Source of the DNA: an uncultured Oscillospiraceae bacterium
GTDB taxonomy: Bacteria; Bacillota; Clostridia; Oscillospirales; Oscillospiraceae
NCBI GenBank assembly: GCA_934613505.1
Contig: CAKTTB010000016.1
Span: 1 to 31,042 of the forward strand
Reading direction: 5' to 3'
DNA length: 31,042 nt
Made by a program: the position numbers and the translations under genes. The notes beneath the pieces are model-generated. The model searched no databases and had not been told where the DNA came from. It saw only the letters and a list, made by a program, of their open reading frames with translations. Each line of letters opens with the position of its first letter. Position 1 is the stretch's first letter. Positions 21,921 to 29,305 of the stretch are shown here, piece after piece.

Positions 21921-21952
21921 AAAAAGCAGCCTTCCCGCGCGGGAAGGCTGCT
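21921..21952 (-). terminator. terminator of the 138-aa protein gene
   Basis: A perfect GC-rich stem of 12-14 bp (21925-21938 with 21939-21952) is followed by TTTTT on the minus strand. It starts two bases past the stop codon of the leftward gene. Confidence 0.85.
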
Positions 21953-21954
21953 CT

Positions 21955-22371
21955 TTACGTATCCATATCCGGAATGGAGATATTGTCGGTTCCGTGTGCC
22001 TCAAATTCGGCGATGTAATCGTCCATACGGGAGACCAACTCCTCGTAATTGTCGTTTGAGACCGGCTGGTAATCCATGTCGCGCCGCGCCAGCTCCTCGG
22101 CGAGGATCTCATAGAAAACCGTGTCTTCGTAATCCATGATGGCCTCGTGGATGCCGCCGTCGGAAAAGGCACGCGACGGAACGTCCACGCCCTGATACCG
22201 CTCAACGAGCGCGCCCATGCCCTCTTTTCGGCACAGGGAGAACAGCTTCGATTCCAGATTGTCATAATCCTCGAAGCGGTCGTCCCCGCGGGTCGAGTTG
22301 AGGATCCAGTTGCCGATATAGACCATATCCAGAAGCCTGCGGAACTCCTTTTTTGACAGATCGATCTGCAT
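21955..22371 (-). CDS. conserved-looking protein of unknown function, 138 aa
   Basis: I do not recognise a named function. The protein is soluble and very acidic, with no signal peptide or membrane helix. It begins MQIDLSKKEFRRLLDMVYIG and continues with NWILN, then mostly helical segments (YDNLESKLFSLCRKEGM, YEDTVFYEILAEELARRDMDY), ending in an Asp-rich tail (ISIPDMDT). The opening resembles small clostridial hypothetical proteins I have seen, but no domain can be assigned. I chose the ATG at 22371, with GGAGG 8 nt upstream; a TTG two codons earlier is possible. A TATAAT lies on the minus strand near 22400-22410. It stands alone between ddl (divergent) and two terminators. Confidence 0.8.
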   Translation of the reverse strand: MQIDLSKKEFRRLLDMVYIGNWILNSTRGDDRFEDYDNLESKLFSLCRKEGMGALVERYQGVDVPSRAFSDGGIHEAIMDYEDTVFYEILAEELARRDMDYQPVSNDNYEELVSRMDDYIAEFEAHGTDNISIPDMDT

Positions 22372-22466
22372 GCCCAAAGCCTCCTCTGCAATAACGCTCT
22401 AAACATTATATACAGCTTGCACCGGATTTTCTACTGTTAAAATCACAGTATTATGGAAAAAGATAC

Positions 22467-22495
22467 TTGAGTTCTGCGGCAGTTTCGCATATGAT
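22467..22495 (+). promoter_or_regulatory. sigma-A promoter of the ddl operon
   Basis: TTGAGT (22467-22472), 17 bp, TATGAT (22490-22495), with a roughly 45-nt leader to the ddl TTG start. Confidence 0.75.
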
Positions 22496-22548
22496 AGAAA
22501 TGCCGCCGTATTATCTTTAGCTGCGGCGGCGGAAAAGAGGTTCCTGTT

Positions 22549-23610
22549 TTGAAGAAACTGAGTGTTTGTATCCTGTTTGGCGGCGTCTCGTCGGAGCATG
22601 AGGTCTCGCTGCGTTCGGCTGAATCCGTGCTGAACAATATCGATCAAAGTAAATATAATGTCTTCCCGGTCGGCATCACAAAGGATGGCGACTGGATCCT
22701 CTTCGGCGGCAAGGACTACAGCATGCTCCCCGCCGGAACGTGGCAGAACTGCGAAAATAACCGCCGCGCGGCGCTCTCGCCCGTGCACGGGCAGGGCCTG
22801 CTCAGCTTTGAGAACGACTGCGTCGTGCGCGAGCGCATCGACGTCGTCTTCCCGGTCATGCACGGCGAAAACTGCGAGGACGGCGCCATTCAGGGTCTGC
22901 TGCAGATCGCGGGCATTCCCTACGTCGGCCCGCACGTCGCGGCCTCTGCGGCCTGCATGGACAAGACCATCACAAAGCTCATCGCGTCTCAGGTCGGCGT
23001 GCATCAGGCCGACTGGCAGCTCGTGACGCGCGAAAGCTTTGCGCGCAGCCGCGAAGCGGCGCTGGACGCCGTAGAGGCAAAATTCCCGTATCCGGTCTTC
23101 GTCAAGCCGGCCGGCACCGGCTCCTCCGTCGGTGTTGCCAAGGCAAGAGACCGCGAAGCGCTCGAGGCTGCGATCGAGACCGCGCTCAAATATGACCGCA
23201 AGGTCCTCGTCGAGGAGTTCATCCGCGGGCAGGAGGTCGAGGTCGCCGTACTCGGCAACGAAAACCCATGTGCCTCCGTCTGCGGCGAGATCGATTCCGG
23301 CGCGGAGTTTTACGACTACACGGCGAAATATATCTCCGACTCCGCAAGGCTCTATATCCCCGCGCGCATCTCCGAGCAGACCTCCGAGCAGGTGCGCGAG
23401 TTTGCCATCCGCGTCTATACGGCCATGGGCTGCCGCGGCCTTTCCCGCGTCGACTTCTTCGTCACGGCGGACGGCGGCGTCGTCTTCAACGAGATCAATA
23501 CCATCCCTGGCTTTACCTCGATCTCCATGTATCCCAAGCTGTTTGAGGCCAGCGGGATCCCGTACAGCGAGCTGATCGACGATCTGCTCGCGCTGGCACT
23601 GGAGGCGTGA
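22549..23610 (+). CDS. ddl: D-alanine--D-alanine ligase
   Basis: Ddl joins two D-alanines with ATP to give the terminal dipeptide of the peptidoglycan precursor. The 353-aa protein is of the usual ATP-grasp size. Visible motifs include CILFGGVSSEHEVSLRSA at the N-terminus, FPVMHGENCEDGAIQGLLQ (substrate and catalytic loop), YVGPHVAASAACMDK, FVKPAGTGSSVGVAKA (ATP-grasp), and RVDFFVTADGGVVFNEINTIPGFT with the metal ligands near the C-terminus. YDYTAKY is the omega-loop motif; Tyr here suggests a D-Ala:D-Ala rather than D-Ala:D-Lac enzyme. Translation starts at TTG 22549 behind AGAGG. It leads a four-gene operon and its stop overlaps the next start (TGATG). Confidence 0.96.
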   Translation: MKKLSVCILFGGVSSEHEVSLRSAESVLNNIDQSKYNVFPVGITKDGDWILFGGKDYSMLPAGTWQNCENNRRAALSPVHGQGLLSFENDCVVRERIDVVFPVMHGENCEDGAIQGLLQIAGIPYVGPHVAASAACMDKTITKLIASQVGVHQADWQLVTRESFARSREAALDAVEAKFPYPVFVKPAGTGSSVGVAKARDREALEAAIETALKYDRKVLVEEFIRGQEVEVAVLGNENPCASVCGEIDSGAEFYDYTAKYISDSARLYIPARISEQTSEQVREFAIRVYTAMGCRGLSRVDFFVTADGGVVFNEINTIPGFTSISMYPKLFEASGIPYSELIDDLLALALEA

Positions 23611-24035
23611 TGGTACAGGCAGCCAGAATTTCCATCACCGGCACGCAGCGTATGGAAGACAGCGAGCCGCAGACCCTGAACCTTGTGACCGACGGCTCGT
23701 ACTGCTTTGAGCCGGGGCTTGCCATCATCTCCTATGTTGAATCGGAGATGACCGGGCTGGAGGGTGTGGTCACGTCCTTCACCGTGGAGGACGGCAAGAC
23801 CGTCACGCTCCGCCGCAGCGGCAATGTGAACGCCGAGATGATCTTTGACCCGGAGCATCCCCACGACTCGCTCTATGACATGGGCTTCGGCACCATGATG
23901 ATCAGCGTTGTGACCGAGGGCATGACAACGCTTCTCAACGAACACGGCGGCGTGCTGGATCTCGACTACCGCGTCGAGGTCGAGCATGCACCCTGCAGCC
24001 ACAATTATTACCATATCGAAATTCAGACCGTCTGA
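23610..24035 (+). CDS. DUF1934 (YwiB-like) beta-barrel protein
   Basis: This 141-aa protein has the DUF1934 pattern, a calycin-like small beta barrel of unknown ligand. Supporting segments are LVTDGSYCFEPGLAIISYVESEM, GLEGVVTSFTVEDGKTVTLRRSG, MIFDPEHPHDSLYDMGFG and LDLDYRVEVEH. No signal peptide is visible. The ATG at 23610 shares its A with the ddl stop (TGATG) and has GGAGG 4 nt upstream, so translation is coupled to ddl. A GTG at 23607 is a weaker alternative. Similar proteins are commonly found near cell-wall or tRNA-synthetase genes; function unknown. Confidence 0.85.
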   Translation: MVQAARISITGTQRMEDSEPQTLNLVTDGSYCFEPGLAIISYVESEMTGLEGVVTSFTVEDGKTVTLRRSGNVNAEMIFDPEHPHDSLYDMGFGTMMISVVTEGMTTLLNEHGGVLDLDYRVEVEHAPCSHNYYHIEIQTV

Positions 24036-24049
24036 AGGAGGGGCTTTTC

Positions 24050-24793
24050 ATGAAGCAGCCGCATATCTGCCTGGACGAGACGCTTGGCGTCCGCTATGCC
24101 GTTCTTCCCGGCGACCCTGCCCGGCTCGACCGCGTGGCGGCGCAGCTGGAGAACGTGCGCGAGCTTGCCTATAACCGCGAGTTCCGCAGTCTGACCGGCA
24201 CGTACCGGGGCGTCCCGGTGCTGGCCATTTCCACGGGTATCGGCGGCTCGTCCGCCGCGATCTGCCTGGAGGAGCTTCATAACATCGGCGTCACCGCTGC
24301 CATCCGCATCGGCTCCTGCGGCGCGCTGCAGGCGGGCATCCGCCTCGGCGATCTGATCCTCGGCTGCGGCGCCATCCGGGACGACGGCGTCTCCAAGACG
24401 TATGTCCATACTGAATATCCGGCCGTCGCAGACTATCAGCTGCTGGGCTATTGCGTGCAGAGCGCGCAGGCGCTCGGCTGCCGGTATCACGTCGGCATCA
24501 TCCACAGCCACGAGAGCTTTTATCACGAGGAGAACGACGCAGAAAGCGCCTACTGGGCGCACAAGGGTGCGCTCGGCGCGGATATGGAATCGGCGGCGGT
24601 GTTCACCATCGGCCGTCTGCGCGGCATGAAGACCGCGTCGATCCTCAATAACGTCGTCGTCTGCGGCGAGGATACCGCCGACGCCATCGGCGGCTATGTG
24701 GACGGCGAAAGCCTGACCGCCGCCGGCGAGCGAAATGAGATCCGGACGGCACTCGAAGCGCTGTACCGGCTGGACAAGGAGGGGCAGGCATGA
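24050..24793 (+). CDS. nucleoside phosphorylase, uridine phosphorylase-like
   Basis: The 247-aa protein belongs to the PNP/UDP family, which cleaves nucleosides with phosphate to base and ribose-1-phosphate. Motifs are VLPGDPARLDRV (phosphate site, about residue 19), ISTGIGGSSAAICLEEL, AIRIGSCGALQ (phosphate/ribose site) and GADMESAAVFTIGRL (ribose-binding Glu and Met). These fit uridine phosphorylase better than purine enzymes, but the base specificity is not certain. GGAGG lies 9-10 nt before the ATG. The gene is 14 bp after the DUF1934 gene and overlaps the next by 4 bp (ATGA), so it belongs to the ddl operon. It is probably cytosolic nucleoside salvage. Confidence 0.85.
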   Translation: MKQPHICLDETLGVRYAVLPGDPARLDRVAAQLENVRELAYNREFRSLTGTYRGVPVLAISTGIGGSSAAICLEELHNIGVTAAIRIGSCGALQAGIRLGDLILGCGAIRDDGVSKTYVHTEYPAVADYQLLGYCVQSAQALGCRYHVGIIHSHESFYHEENDAESAYWAHKGALGADMESAAVFTIGRLRGMKTASILNNVVVCGEDTADAIGGYVDGESLTAAGERNEIRTALEALYRLDKEGQA

Positions 24794-25374
24794 GAACCGT
24801 TCTCTATGTCGACTGCTGCATCCGGCGGGAGCAGTCCCGGACGAAACGGCTCGCGGACGCGTTCCTGTCCGCGCTTCCATCCGACTGCCGCGTGGAACAT
24901 CTTGACCTCATGGCGGAGGATCTGTCCTATTTCAAAGACAGCTATTTTGCCCAGCGCGAGCAGCTTCTCGCGGCGGGCGAGCGGGACCATCCACGCTTTC
25001 GCTACGCACACCAGTTCGCAGAGGCGGATCTGATCGTCATGGCCGCGCCGTTCTGGGATCTGGCCTTCCCGGCGCTTCTGAAGGTCTATATTGAGCAGGT
25101 CTCCGTCGACGGCATTACCTTTGGCAGCACCGAAGCGGGCCTGCGGGGCCTTTGCCGCGCGTCCCAGCTCGTCTTCCTGACCACGCGCGGCGGCTTTTAT
25201 ACCGATGACGCCATGGAAATGGGCGGCCGGTATCTGGACGCTCTGCACACCTTCTTCGGCATCGGCGCCTATACCTGCATCGCCGCCGACGGTATGGACG
25301 TTGCAGGCTTCGACGCCGAAGCCTCCCTCGCCGCAGCCATGCAGAAAGCAAAAGCACTGGCAGCGGAGCTGTAA
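24790..25374 (+). CDS. flavodoxin-fold NAD(P)H oxidoreductase (AzoR-like)
   Basis: This 194-aa protein has the flavodoxin-like fold of FMN-dependent NADH-azoreductases and quinone reductases. MRTVLYVDCCIRREQSRTKRLADAF gives beta-1 and the FMN-phosphate loop with its SRT. ADLIVMAAPFWDLAFPALLKVYIEQV carries the P-F-W motif contacting FMN. LVFLTTRGGFY contributes to the isoalloxazine site. The physiological substrate (quinones, azo dyes, other electrophiles) cannot be told. The start overlaps the nucleoside phosphorylase stop (ATGA), so it is the last gene of the ddl operon. There is no poly-U terminator, only the hairpins starting at 25384. Confidence 0.85.
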   Translation: MRTVLYVDCCIRREQSRTKRLADAFLSALPSDCRVEHLDLMAEDLSYFKDSYFAQREQLLAAGERDHPRFRYAHQFAEADLIVMAAPFWDLAFPALLKVYIEQVSVDGITFGSTEAGLRGLCRASQLVFLTTRGGFYTDDAMEMGGRYLDALHTFFGIGAYTCIAADGMDVAGFDAEASLAAAMQKAKALAAEL

Positions 25375-25383
25375 AACTGTAAA

Positions 25384-25413
25384 AACCAAACAGCAAGCTT
25401 GACTTGCGGTTTG
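25384..25413 (+). terminator. hairpin after the ddl operon
   Basis: CCAAAC-A-GCAAG pairs with CTTGC-G-GTTTGG around a CTTGA loop, with one mismatch, 10 bp past the last stop codon of the operon. AAAGG follows instead of T, so intrinsic termination is doubtful. Confidence 0.35.
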
Positions 25414-25420
25414 GAAAGGA

Positions 25421-25480
25421 AGAAACGGCCTTACCGGAACGAGACGTCGCTTGCGGCGGCTCGTTCCGGTAAGGCCGTTT
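25421..25480. repeat. perfect 22-bp inverted repeat
   Basis: 25421-25442 is the exact reverse complement of 25459-25480, with a 16-nt GC-rich spacer. It is bounded by GAAACGG and CCGTTTC, with no T-run behind it. It is too long for an ordinary terminator and could form a cruciform or a double-stranded RNA hairpin. Confidence 0.85.
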
Positions 25481-25500
25481 CTGACGCGCCTCCGGCGGCC

Positions 25501-25530
25501 CTATCTTTTCTCTCGCAAGAGAAAAGATAG
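25501..25530. repeat. perfect 13-bp inverted repeat
   Basis: CTATCTTTTCTCT (25501-25513) pairs exactly with 25518-25530 around CGCA. It is part of the run of hairpins between 25384 and 26137. Confidence 0.8.
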
Positions 25531-25751
25531 GGGAGAAAAGAGTGCTGGGGACGCGGGGTGCGTACCGCAGTGCAATTCAGGTGAGAAACTAATTTGTTAG
25601 CTTCTGCAATCGCATCAAGTCGCCTCACGGGCGCTATGGTACGCGCCGCCCGTTGGTGTGAGAATCAAATTTGCTGTAATGTGCCTTTGAATCAGTGCAG
25701 TTAATAGAAGGTGCTATCAAAGTTTGTGGGCTTGCACGTATTCGCGCCGCC
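25531..25751. other. intergenic stretch without a gene
   Basis: No frame here has a credible start, ribosome site and codon pattern. GCGTACC (about 25560) and GGTACGC (about 25640) form an inverted pair about 75 bp apart, enclosing an AT-richer segment. This could be a further small element, but I have no second copy in the window to define it. Confidence 0.3.
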
Positions 25752-25870
25752 CCTTGGCTCTCCCTCTGGGAGAGCTGTCGCCGTAGGCGACTGAGAGGGT
25801 TTTGGCAGTCACGGTATACCCTCTCCGTCTTCGCTTCGCTCAGACACCTCTCCCAGAGGGAGAGGCAAGT
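25752..25870 (+). repeat. interspersed palindromic repeat, family A, copy 3
   Basis: It starts CCTTGGCTCTCCCTCTGGGA, has GTCGCC-GTA-GGCGAC, GACTGAGAGGG, a variable middle (about 24 bp), then CCCTCTCCGTCTTCGCTTCG and the right hairpin to GAGAGGCAAG. Compared with copy 1, the loop change GCA to GTA and the CTCCC/GGGAG right stem are preserved as palindromes. The variable middle differs in all three copies. Confidence 0.88.
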
Positions 25871-25926
25871 GGGACGCAAGGAAAGGAAATTTTTAGCGCA
25901 TATCCATCAAATTTCGCGGGAAAGAT

Positions 25927-26046
25927 CCAAGAAAACCGAAGCGGTTTTCTTGGTCGGTTCAAGGAGGTCCGGAGGGAAATCGAAATCCCTCCGGGCTCGT
26001 TTTCTTTTTGCTACTTTTTCTTTTGGAGAAGCAAAAGAAAAAGTAG
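25927..26046. repeat. three consecutive perfect hairpins
   Basis: A 12-bp stem CCAAGAAAACCG pairs with 25942-25953 around AAG. A 9-bp stem CCGGAGGGA (25969-25977) pairs with 25986-25994. A 15-bp AT-rich stem CTACTTTTTCTTTTG (26011-26025) pairs with 26032-26046. No gene is encoded. With the upstream hairpins they form a tract of palindromes. Confidence 0.8.
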
Positions 26047-26105
26047 GTCGGCAGTCGCAAATTTGTAGAAGAGCATCAGCCTTCTGCCAGCCGAAATAAC
26101 CACAC

Positions 26106-26137
26106 AAAAGCCGCAGCCCATCCGGGCTGCGGCTTTT
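26106..26137. terminator. terminator of the glycosylase operon
   Basis: A perfect 14-bp stem AAAAGCCGCAGCCC (26106-26119) pairs with 26124-26137 around ATCC. It ends in TTTT on both strands and lies 7 bp beyond the leftward glycosylase stop codon. Confidence 0.8.
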
Positions 26138-26144
26138 GTAACAC

Positions 26145-26636
26145 TTATTTGAGCGCTTCCCCCACGACTTTCCACGCCGCCGTGAGCCGCTCCACGCTCC
26201 AAGCCGCGTTCGCCGGGCTGGTGGAGGGGAGCCGGACGGCCTCACGGCCGAGTACCTTCTGCTGGTACCGGCAGAAATACTGGTACGACGTGCCGCCGTT
26301 GCAGAAGATCTGCCGGATCTCCGCGCCCTGCAAAATCGGTGTCAGGTCGGTCGGCACGACCGCGCGGATGGAGCTGTCGCTCGAGCCTTCAATTTCACAG
26401 TGCGCGATCACGTCCCAGAGCGCGACGTGATGGCTGTGCAGCATCTGCCGCTTTTCCTCGATTGTCTGCGGAACCGGGCAGCCGAGTACGGCGGCCATCA
26501 CCCGCCAGAATCGGTTCTGCGGGTGGCCGTAGAAGAACAGCGCCTCGCGCGACCTGACCGACGGGAACGACCCGAGGATCAGAACGCGTGAGCCTGCATC
26601 CCACAGCGGCGGGAACGGATGCGTGATCGGCTGCAT
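26145..26636 (-). CDS. DNA-deoxyinosine glycosylase (uracil-DNA glycosylase superfamily)
   Basis: This 163-aa protein belongs to the UDG superfamily, in the hypoxanthine-DNA glycosylase (family 6) group. It would excise deaminated adenine from DNA to start base-excision repair. The active-site motif is VLILGSFPSVRSREALFFYGHPQNRFW (residues about 18-44), with the GSFPS and HPQNRFW blocks diagnostic of the group. The second block is IFCNGGTSYQYFCRY, and the C-terminal motif LPSTSPANAAW carries the SPA loop. I chose the ATG at 26636, whose A is the last base of the upstream aldolase stop (TGATG). The longer reading would overlap that gene. Substrate preference between hypoxanthine and uracil is family-based inference. 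Confidence 0.85.
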   Translation of the reverse strand: MQPITHPFPPLWDAGSRVLILGSFPSVRSREALFFYGHPQNRFWRVMAAVLGCPVPQTIEEKRQMLHSHHVALWDVIAHCEIEGSSDSSIRAVVPTDLTPILQGAEIRQIFCNGGTSYQYFCRYQQKVLGREAVRLPSTSPANAAWSVERLTAAWKVVGEALK

Positions 26637-27658
26637 CACAGCGCGGCGATCAGCGTGTCGACCGCCTCGGGCTTTGTCGCCCACGAGCAGACGAACCGCA
26701 CGGCCTGGTGGGTCTCGTCCACACGGCCGAACGTCTGGAACTCCACGACCCTGCTCAGCGCCTCGATCTGCGCATCGCTCATGATGACGAAGGTCTGGTT
26801 CGTCGGGGATTCAGCCCAGAGCGTGTAGCCCTTTTCAATCGCCGCGGCGCGGATGCGCTGCGCCTGCGCGACCGCGTGGCGGGCCATGTCCAGCCACAGA
26901 TCGTCCTCAAAGTAGGCCGCAAACTGCTCGCCAAAGAGGAAGCCCTTGGCGAACATGCCGCCGCGCTGCTTGATCATGTTGCGGAAATGCGGCTTGATCG
27001 CATCATTCGTGATCACCACGGCCTCGCCGAACAGCAGGCCGTTCTTCGTGCCGCCGATGTAGAACACATCGCAGTACTTTGCATAGTCCTCCGGGGCCAG
27101 ATCGTTGCCCTCGGCGACCAGCGACGGCGCCAGCCGCGCGCCGTCCACAAACAGGTACAGGCCGTACTCCCGGCAGACCTCGCGCAGAGCGATCAGCTCG
27201 TCCTTATGATAGATGGTGCCAAGCTCCGTCGCCTGCGAGATATAGACCATGCGCGGCAGGACCATATGCTCGTCCGTGCCGTTGCAGTGCTCCTCCATCA
27301 CGGCGCGTACATGTGCGGGCGTCAGCTTGCCCTCGGCCGTCTCGATGGCGCAGACCTTGTGGCCGGACGATTCGATGGCGCCGGTCTCATGCGCGTTGAT
27401 ATGGCCGGTCGAGGCCGCAATCACAGCCTCCCATGGCCGCAGAGCGGCGGCGATGACGGTCGTGTTGGTGACGGTGCCGCCGACGAGGAAATGCACGTCC
27501 GCCTGCGGGCAGGCAAAGCGCGCGCGGATGATATCCTTCGCCGCAGCGCAGCGCGGGTCGGTGCTGTAGCCGCAGGCCTGCTCGAGATTGCAGCGCGCGA
27601 TCGCGTCCAGTACCTTCGGATGCGCGCCCTCAGAATAATCGTTTCGGAAAGAGATCAT
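26636..27658 (-). CDS. low-specificity threonine aldolase
   Basis: This 340-aa fold-type I PLP enzyme cleaves L-threonine or L-allo-threonine to glycine and acetaldehyde. The PLP lysine is Lys205 in YIGGTKNGLLFGEA. The start of the protein, FRNDYSEGAHPKVLDAI, and the loop LVGGTVTNTTVIAAAL (58-73) match the beta-eliminating lyase family. His86 lies in TGHINAHETGA, and Asp172 is in LFVDGARLA. The family contains both L-threonine aldolases and phenylserine aldolases, so exact stereospecificity is open. AAAGGA lies 11 nt before the ATG. It has its own promoter and overlaps the glycosylase gene downstream by one base. Confidence 0.92.
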   Translation of the reverse strand: MISFRNDYSEGAHPKVLDAIARCNLEQACGYSTDPRCAAAKDIIRARFACPQADVHFLVGGTVTNTTVIAAALRPWEAVIAASTGHINAHETGAIESSGHKVCAIETAEGKLTPAHVRAVMEEHCNGTDEHMVLPRMVYISQATELGTIYHKDELIALREVCREYGLYLFVDGARLAPSLVAEGNDLAPEDYAKYCDVFYIGGTKNGLLFGEAVVITNDAIKPHFRNMIKQRGGMFAKGFLFGEQFAAYFEDDLWLDMARHAVAQAQRIRAAAIEKGYTLWAESPTNQTFVIMSDAQIEALSRVVEFQTFGRVDETHQAVRFVCSWATKPEAVDTLIAAL

Positions 27659-27693
27659 GGGGTTATCCGTCCTTTGTTGTCAGATTCTATCTG

Positions 27694-27722
27694 ATTGTAG
27701 AGCGTTCCCGCGGGAAAGTCAA
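27694..27722 (-). promoter_or_regulatory. sigma-A promoter of the threonine aldolase-glycosylase operon
   Basis: On the minus strand, TTGACT (27717-27722), 17 bp, TACAAT (27694-27699). The -35 box overlaps the stop codon of the SpoVB-like gene. The leader has a small hairpin TCAGAT-TCT-ATCTGA (27680-27694). Confidence 0.75.
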
Positions 27723-29251
27723 CCGTCATCCCGCGCTTTTGCCGTCTCACCGCCCGGCAGCCGCAGGCTCTGCGGCAGGCAGAGCTCCGCCGTGCCGCTG
27801 AGACACGCAAAAGCCAGATACACAGCCGTAAAAACTGCCGCCCGCAGAAGGCACAGACCCCACCATCCGCCCGTCTGCGGCAGGAGAAGCGCCCCGGCGC
27901 AGGATATCGCAGCGCAGAGCCCCGTCTGCAGTGCCGCCCGGACGCCGGGACGGCAGCCGCTTGCAAGCACGAGCCTGCGCAGACTGAGCGCGAAGTTCAG
28001 CACGTGCGTGGCGACGAACGTGAACAGATACCCGGCCGTCCCCCAGCGCGGCAGCAGAACGAACAGCAGCAGAACGTCCAGAACGGACGTGATAGTGTTG
28101 TACCGGACTGTCGCCACCTGCTCAGACAGCCCCTTGAGCATGCCGTCCGTCAGCGCGTCCATGTAGAGCATCAGAGCCAGCGGCGCAAAAAATCGCAGCA
28201 GCCTTCCGGCCTGCGCGCTGCCGTAGAGCAGCTGCGCCGCAGGCTCCGCCAGAACGAACAGCAGCCCCGCGATAAAGCTGGAAAAGAGCAGCCCCGCCCG
28301 CAGGCACTGCCCGGTGATGGAGGCCAGTCGCTCCTTCCGGCCCTGTGCGCGGCAGGCGGCCAGCTCCGGGATCAGCAGATCGATGAGCGCGTACAAAAGC
28401 GCCGCCGGAAGCATGAGCACCGGAAAGACCATTCCCGTGACCGTCCCATAGACGCCCATGGCGTCCTGCCGCGCTGCGCCGTACCGGACAAGTCCCCACG
28501 GGATGAGGAACTGCTCCAGCGTCCGCAGTGCCGCCCGCAGATAGTCGCTCAGCGCCAGCGGAACGGCAAGATGCCGCACGCGCCGCCCCATATCGTCCTG
28601 ATTTTCCGAAAAGACGCCGCGCTCTTTCCGCCGGAACAGGCAGTATAGCAGCGCCGTCGCCGCGCAGCCGGAGAGCAGATCGCCTGACAGCAGCGCCAGA
28701 CATGCGCCCGCCGCGTCGCTGCCCGAGACCTGCAGAAACAGAAACGTCAGTCCGAGGCACAGGATCCGCTCGCCGATATCCACGGCCGTCAGCCGCAGCA
28801 CCTGCCCGGTGGCGGTAAAATACCCGCCCAGCACAAGATTGACGCAGGCCGACGGTAGCATCCCCGCCAAAAGCCGCAGCCCCGCCTCTGCCGCAGGTTC
28901 CTGCAGGAGCTTCGCAGAGAGCCATGGCGCGGCGAAAAAGAGGATGGCCGAGACCGTGCAGCTGGTGAGCAGCACGTAGCCGAGGCAGTGATAGACCGCG
29001 CTCTGCACCTCGGCGCGGCAGCGCCGCCCGTGCGCCTGCGCGCACAGGCAGGTCGCCGCGACCCGCGCCCCGGCCAGCCCCAGCGTCATGGAGAACGCGC
29101 AGACCGATAATACCAGCTGCACAAGCCCCAGCCCGTCCGCGCCGATCCGCGCGGACAGATACGCCTGCAGCAGCATCGATACCAGCCGAAGGAGCAAAGC
29201 CGCCGCGGTCAGCAGCAGCGTATTTTTAAGGATCTGACGGCCTGAAAACAA
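27719..29251 (-). CDS. SpoVB/MurJ-like lipid flippase (MOP superfamily)
   Basis: This protein of about 510 aa is hydrophobic with about 14 predicted helices, like stage V sporulation protein B and related MOP exporters thought to flip peptidoglycan or polysaccharide lipid intermediates. The N-terminus SGRQILKNTLLLTAAALLLRLVSMLLQAYLSARIGADGLGLVQL is diagnostic for this group. An internal repeat of the helical bundle is visible, with VPLALSDYLRAALRTLEQFLIPWGL as the second bundle start. The start is uncertain. TTG 29251 has GGAAGG about 6 nt upstream; GTG 29266 would add five residues but has a poor ribosome site. Its ribosome site lies inside a terminator hairpin. It ends overlapping the next promoter. 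A spore-cortex role is likely only if the organism sporulates. Confidence 0.8.
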   Translation of the reverse strand: MFSGRQILKNTLLLTAAALLLRLVSMLLQAYLSARIGADGLGLVQLVLSVCAFSMTLGLAGARVAATCLCAQAHGRRCRAEVQSAVYHCLGYVLLTSCTVSAILFFAAPWLSAKLLQEPAAEAGLRLLAGMLPSACVNLVLGGYFTATGQVLRLTAVDIGERILCLGLTFLFLQVSGSDAAGACLALLSGDLLSGCAATALLYCLFRRKERGVFSENQDDMGRRVRHLAVPLALSDYLRAALRTLEQFLIPWGLVRYGAARQDAMGVYGTVTGMVFPVLMLPAALLYALIDLLIPELAACRAQGRKERLASITGQCLRAGLLFSSFIAGLLFVLAEPAAQLLYGSAQAGRLLRFFAPLALMLYMDALTDGMLKGLSEQVATVRYNTITSVLDVLLLFVLLPRWGTAGYLFTFVATHVLNFALSLRRLVLASGCRPGVRAALQTGLCAAISCAGALLLPQTGGWWGLCLLRAAVFTAVYLAFACLSGTAELCLPQSLRLPGGETAKARDDG

Positions 29252-29290
29252 AAAATCACCTTCCACTCCAGTCTACGGAGCGGAAGGTGA
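29245..29290 (-). terminator. terminator overlapping the flippase ribosome site
   Basis: On the minus strand the stem 29277-29290 pairs with 29256-29269 (one A-C mismatch, 7-nt loop) and is followed by TTTTTTGTTTT. The 3' arm GGAAGGTGA is also the ribosome site of the next gene, whose TTG lies in the T-run. It follows the 251-aa membrane protein by about 15 bp. Confidence 0.8.
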
Positions 29291-29305
29291 CGGTATGAAT
29301 CCGAT

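Noticed and set aside
21864..22406. A second, longer minus-strand frame over the 138-aa gene, suggesting a frameshift
   Set aside because: The alternative frame has no ribosome site and runs through both terminators. The 138-aa frame has GGAGG, a balanced composition and ends exactly at its terminator.
25384..26137. CRISPR array
   Set aside because: The hairpins differ from each other in sequence, length and spacing. There are no regularly repeated units with unique spacers and no cas genes.
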